Assembly (NCBI GenBank): GCA_000349905.1
Contig: KB722737.1
Location: forward strand, 1 to 11,304
Direction: 5' to 3'
DNA: 11,304 bases
From: Volvariella volvacea V23
Lineage: Eukaryota; Basidiomycota; Agaricomycetes; Agaricales; Pluteaceae
Part shown: positions 8,806 through 11,304 of the stretch, piece by piece
How the letters are laid out: every line of letters starts with the position of its first letter
Position numbering within the stretch: position 1 is the first letter of the stretch
The notes under the pieces: model-generated
What the model was told of the DNA's origin: nothing
Seen by the model: the letters and a program-made list of their open reading frames with translations, nothing else
The model's database searches: none
Made by a program: the position numbers and the translations under genes

Positions 8806-10290
8806 GTGGAGAACAAAATCCAATATGACAGCTCCGCAAAGGGTCACAACACTTCATACATTGCAACTCTCCCCACCGAACTCATCTGCGACATTTTCGA
8901 ACATGCTGTTTACGATGACGAGGACTCGTTCACCTCCCACGAAACGTCAATCTCTTTTTCGTATACGTCACGCCTCCCCCTGACGAGCGTCTGCCGTCAT
9001 TGTCGTAATATAGCCCTGGCTCATGGCCAATTGTGGACACATCTCACTTACCCGACAAAAGGCAGATTGACGTGGATGCTTGAACTTATCCTGCGATCCC
9101 AAGATTTTGCGCTGACGATTACTTTGGATCTTCGAAGAAAATCTGACCAAGGACATCAGTGCTGGTTGACACTGGGAGAGATTGCATCCCAATTCCGCAG
9201 GGTTCATGTTCTCCATACCATATCAAGTTTCCCAATTATTCCTTGACTATAGATTGTCACACGACGATGGCGAGCCACCCATTGCTTTCATGTATTGGAG
9301 CCAACGATCTACATTCCTGTCCATTTCACCGCATTTAACGCACCTTTCCATCCGCACCTCTACCATTCCTTGGCTTATGCAAGCTCTTCAATCGATTCCT
9401 AAGATCAAATACCTGGAAATCTATGATACGTTGCCACAGGAAGTCGAAGGTACCTTGTCACCCGACACAACAGTCTCGTTGTCTTCGCTTGAATATTTGC
9501 GATTGAAAGGATCGATTATCGCATGCAGCTTTTTCTATTGTGCATCCTACTGCCACCTCTGTCCGAGGTACATATCGATGCTTCATTTATCGGCTCTCAG
9601 TACCGTGTCATTTTCCCTTTCTTCCGCAGGATAGGAAAGACGGAAAATCACGAGCAGGTGGCCTTTCTCTCCCATCTTAGTGTCGCAGCACGAAATACAG
9701 TGCATTTTCAGCTGGAGGTTCAAGCAAATGTCGACCCAGGACCCGAGCCATATTCCGGCGCTGGACCTGGTCGAATTACTTTCCTCCTCAGCACTTGCAA
9801 TGATCCAACATTCTCTCGCAAGATACTTATGCGGCTTCTACTGCTCATGCTCGATTCATTGCCGACACAACAGCTTCGCTCTCTGACATTAACTGACCTT
9901 CCTTTTCACAAAGCCCATTTACGCGAGGCCTTTGCAAGCTTAGGCGTTGTTAAAAAAATGGCCTTCATTAATGGACGGCTTCCTGTGGATCTAGATCCAC
10001 TTCCTTCTTCCGCATTCATCGACGCGCTCCGCCTCGCCCCTCCTGAGAAAGGACATCAAATAGGGGGCTCTGCATGGTTCCAGCACTTGAAATCCCTCAC
10101 TCTTGAGCACCAGCTCACACACAACGACTTTGCTTCGTTGTGTACGGTATTGGAGTCGAGGGAGGCGCGGGGGTATTCGTTGGAGTCGCTAGTTCTTACA
10201 TCTTTGTCGGAGGGTCTTGGACAAGCCGTTGTTGTAGAGTTTTGTCAGAAATTGGGGATAAGCCTCACAGTGAAGAGCCACACTGCTTAG
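8806..10290 (+). pseudogene. Broken F-box/leucine-rich-repeat gene (first copy)
   Basis: F-box proteins bring substrates to SCF ubiquitin ligases through Skp1. Here the F-box begins LPTELICDIFEHAV at about 8869, followed by a VCRHCR...ALAHGQLWT block near 8989-9046. That block is the conserved core of a large basidiomycete F-box family, with the usual tryptophan of VCRHWR replaced by cysteine. Leucine-rich sequence such as LRSLTLTDLP and LKSLTLEHQL follows to the stop at 10288-10290. No ATG opens the frame: the position expected for a start is GTG at 8806. The frame then stops at 9244-9246, while homologous sequence continues one base over, from about 9225 to 9530 (stop 9632-9634). It then returns to the original frame until 10290. 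No GT..AG intron of usual size joins these frames in phase. Total span (about 490 codons) is normal for the family. Sequencing errors could mimic this, but the missing start and the changed tryptophan favour real decay. Confidence 0.75.
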
Positions 10291-10586
10291 GGGTCTCTAT
10301 CCCCTCTTGTACTATTACATTGCCACTTGATAATTTGAAGCGTTATGCCTTTCATCCGTCATGCCCGTTGTCTTATAATGGATGACGGAGTGAGCACATT
10401 AAATTGTGGCGAAAGGCAAGGTCATATAAAATGGAAATTTTCCACAGGTCAAGGTCGTCCAGATTTCGTGCCGTTGAATTTTTCTTTGACCTGCGGATTG
10501 AGTAAGTTTGCGCTTGTTATCTCGACTTACGCAGAATGCACATTCTTGTTTTATCTTATCATTGCTCTTGCCACGTCTGCACGCCC
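10291..10586. other. Spacer between the two F-box relics
   Basis: About 300 bases with no coding signal. It contains the TATA-like sequence noted at 10425-10431. An ATG at 10536, in frame with the second F-box gene, would add 17 unrelated hydrophobic and cysteine-containing residues and is not favoured as the start. Confidence 0.5.
10425..10431 (+). promoter_or_regulatory. TATA-like sequence upstream of second F-box relic
   Basis: TATAAAA on the plus strand lies about 155 bases before the ATG at 10587. It may be the promoter of the ancestral F-box gene. The match is to a short motif in AT-rich sequence, so support is weak. Confidence 0.3.
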
Positions 10587-11304
10587 ATGGATATCACTAG
10601 CCCCGGTGTTCAGCCTAGTAAAATCACCCCTACGCCCATCATACGACTACCATCGGATATCGTTCGCGAAGTCTTTGAATATGTTACTTGGGACGCCTTG
10701 TCATCCCGCTCTAAATTATCCCTATTTTATACACCTCACCTCTCGCTTACTGCCGTCTGTCGACATTGGCGCGATGTTGCACTTTCTCATGGCCCATTGT
10801 GGACAACCATCTTATTAACTGATGTGAGGTTAGAGTGGATATCCGAGGTTGTCAAACGATCCAACAATTGTATGTTGACAATAGTCATTGGTCAAACCGA
10901 GCCATATAAATCAGGTTCATACATTTGAGCGAATGGATATGCTCACGGGTTTAACTCCTCGGCACAATCAATTTTATACATTGGATATTGGCCCCACTCC
11001 AGATTCAAAAGCGCTCGCCTTTCTGCTACTTTCACATCCTATACCATCACTACGCCAACTACGACTATCAGACCTGTATCTCGGAGAGTTCGACGCTACC
11101 TTGTTTAATGATACCCCACCACTGCTACCTGGGATCGCCATCTTCCCTTTCCATGCGCCTTGGCGCAGCTAATCGTCCAATTAACCGATTCCTCATCCAC
11201 AACTTGGTGTAGCAAACGCCGCCGTCTTGGATCAACGACCATGAGAATCTTGATCAGCTGCCCAAACCCAGAATATCCACCCATCCGAGTAATATGCCCA
11301 AGAA
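10587..11304 (+). pseudogene. Broken F-box gene (second copy), continues beyond window
   Basis: The ATG at 10587 opens a reading frame whose F-box starts LPSDIVREVFEYV, followed by SLTAVCRHWRDVALSHGPLWT, the same core as the neighbouring copy with the canonical tryptophan. The frame stops at 10926-10928. Homologous sequence continues one base over, with ERMDMLTGLTPR and HPIPSLRQLRLSDLYLGEFD, to a stop at 11170-11172. It shifts again near 11130 into a frame reading SLSMRLGAANRPINRFLIHN. That frame meets TAG at 11210-11212 but carries on after it with TPPSWINDHENLDQLPK. Two frameshifts plus an in-frame stop indicate a dead gene. The sequence is cut by the window end, so the rest of the repeat region is unseen. 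The copy lies in direct tandem with the first relic, consistent with local duplication, although the two differ substantially. Confidence 0.75.

Noticed and set aside
9211..9261. A 51-nt GT..AG segment in the first F-box gene as an intron
   Set aside because: The length and a CTTGAC-type branch look right, but splicing it leaves the wrong frame on both available phases, so a frameshift explains the data better.
1..11304. tRNA, rRNA or CRISPR features
   Set aside because: No cloverleaf-type T-loop context, rRNA-like sequence or regularly spaced direct repeats were seen on either strand.

Overview
The window looks like nuclear DNA of a mushroom-forming basidiomycete (Agaricomycetes). This is inferred from gene style. 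Both intact genes are cut by many 49-79 nt GT..AG introns and contain very small exons. The gene content also fits: an IKS1-type kinase, a fungal microsomal cytochrome P450, and tandem F-box/leucine-rich-repeat genes with the F-box family's VCRH(W)R core.

Layout. Positions 1-2021 are AT-rich and carry no supportable gene; the one structured object is a roughly 220 bp element bounded by a 19-bp inverted repeat (678-898). Positions 2022-5308 (+) hold a 13-exon IKS1-family protein kinase that splices to an intact 854-residue protein. Positions 5309-5743 are a T-rich convergent 3' spacer. Positions 5744-7920 (-) hold a 13-exon cytochrome P450 that splices to an intact 511-residue protein with every hallmark motif; it includes exons of only 10 and 14 nt. 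Positions 7921-8805 are the divergent spacer and P450 promoter. Positions 8806-10290 (+) hold a broken F-box gene with no ATG and two opposite frameshifts. Positions 10587 to the window end (+) hold a second broken F-box gene with two frameshifts and an in-frame stop.

Nothing suggests that the four loci form a pathway. The kinase is a conserved housekeeping-type regulator. The P450 is probably an accessory oxidase with unknown substrate; no other biosynthetic gene lies beside it. The two F-box relics fit the rapid gene birth and death of that family. I see no convincing new multi-gene system. The most notable features are the microexon architecture of both intact genes and the decay pattern of the F-box pair. 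All exon coordinates were derived by hand from reading frames, splice signals and family motifs, with no transcript evidence.
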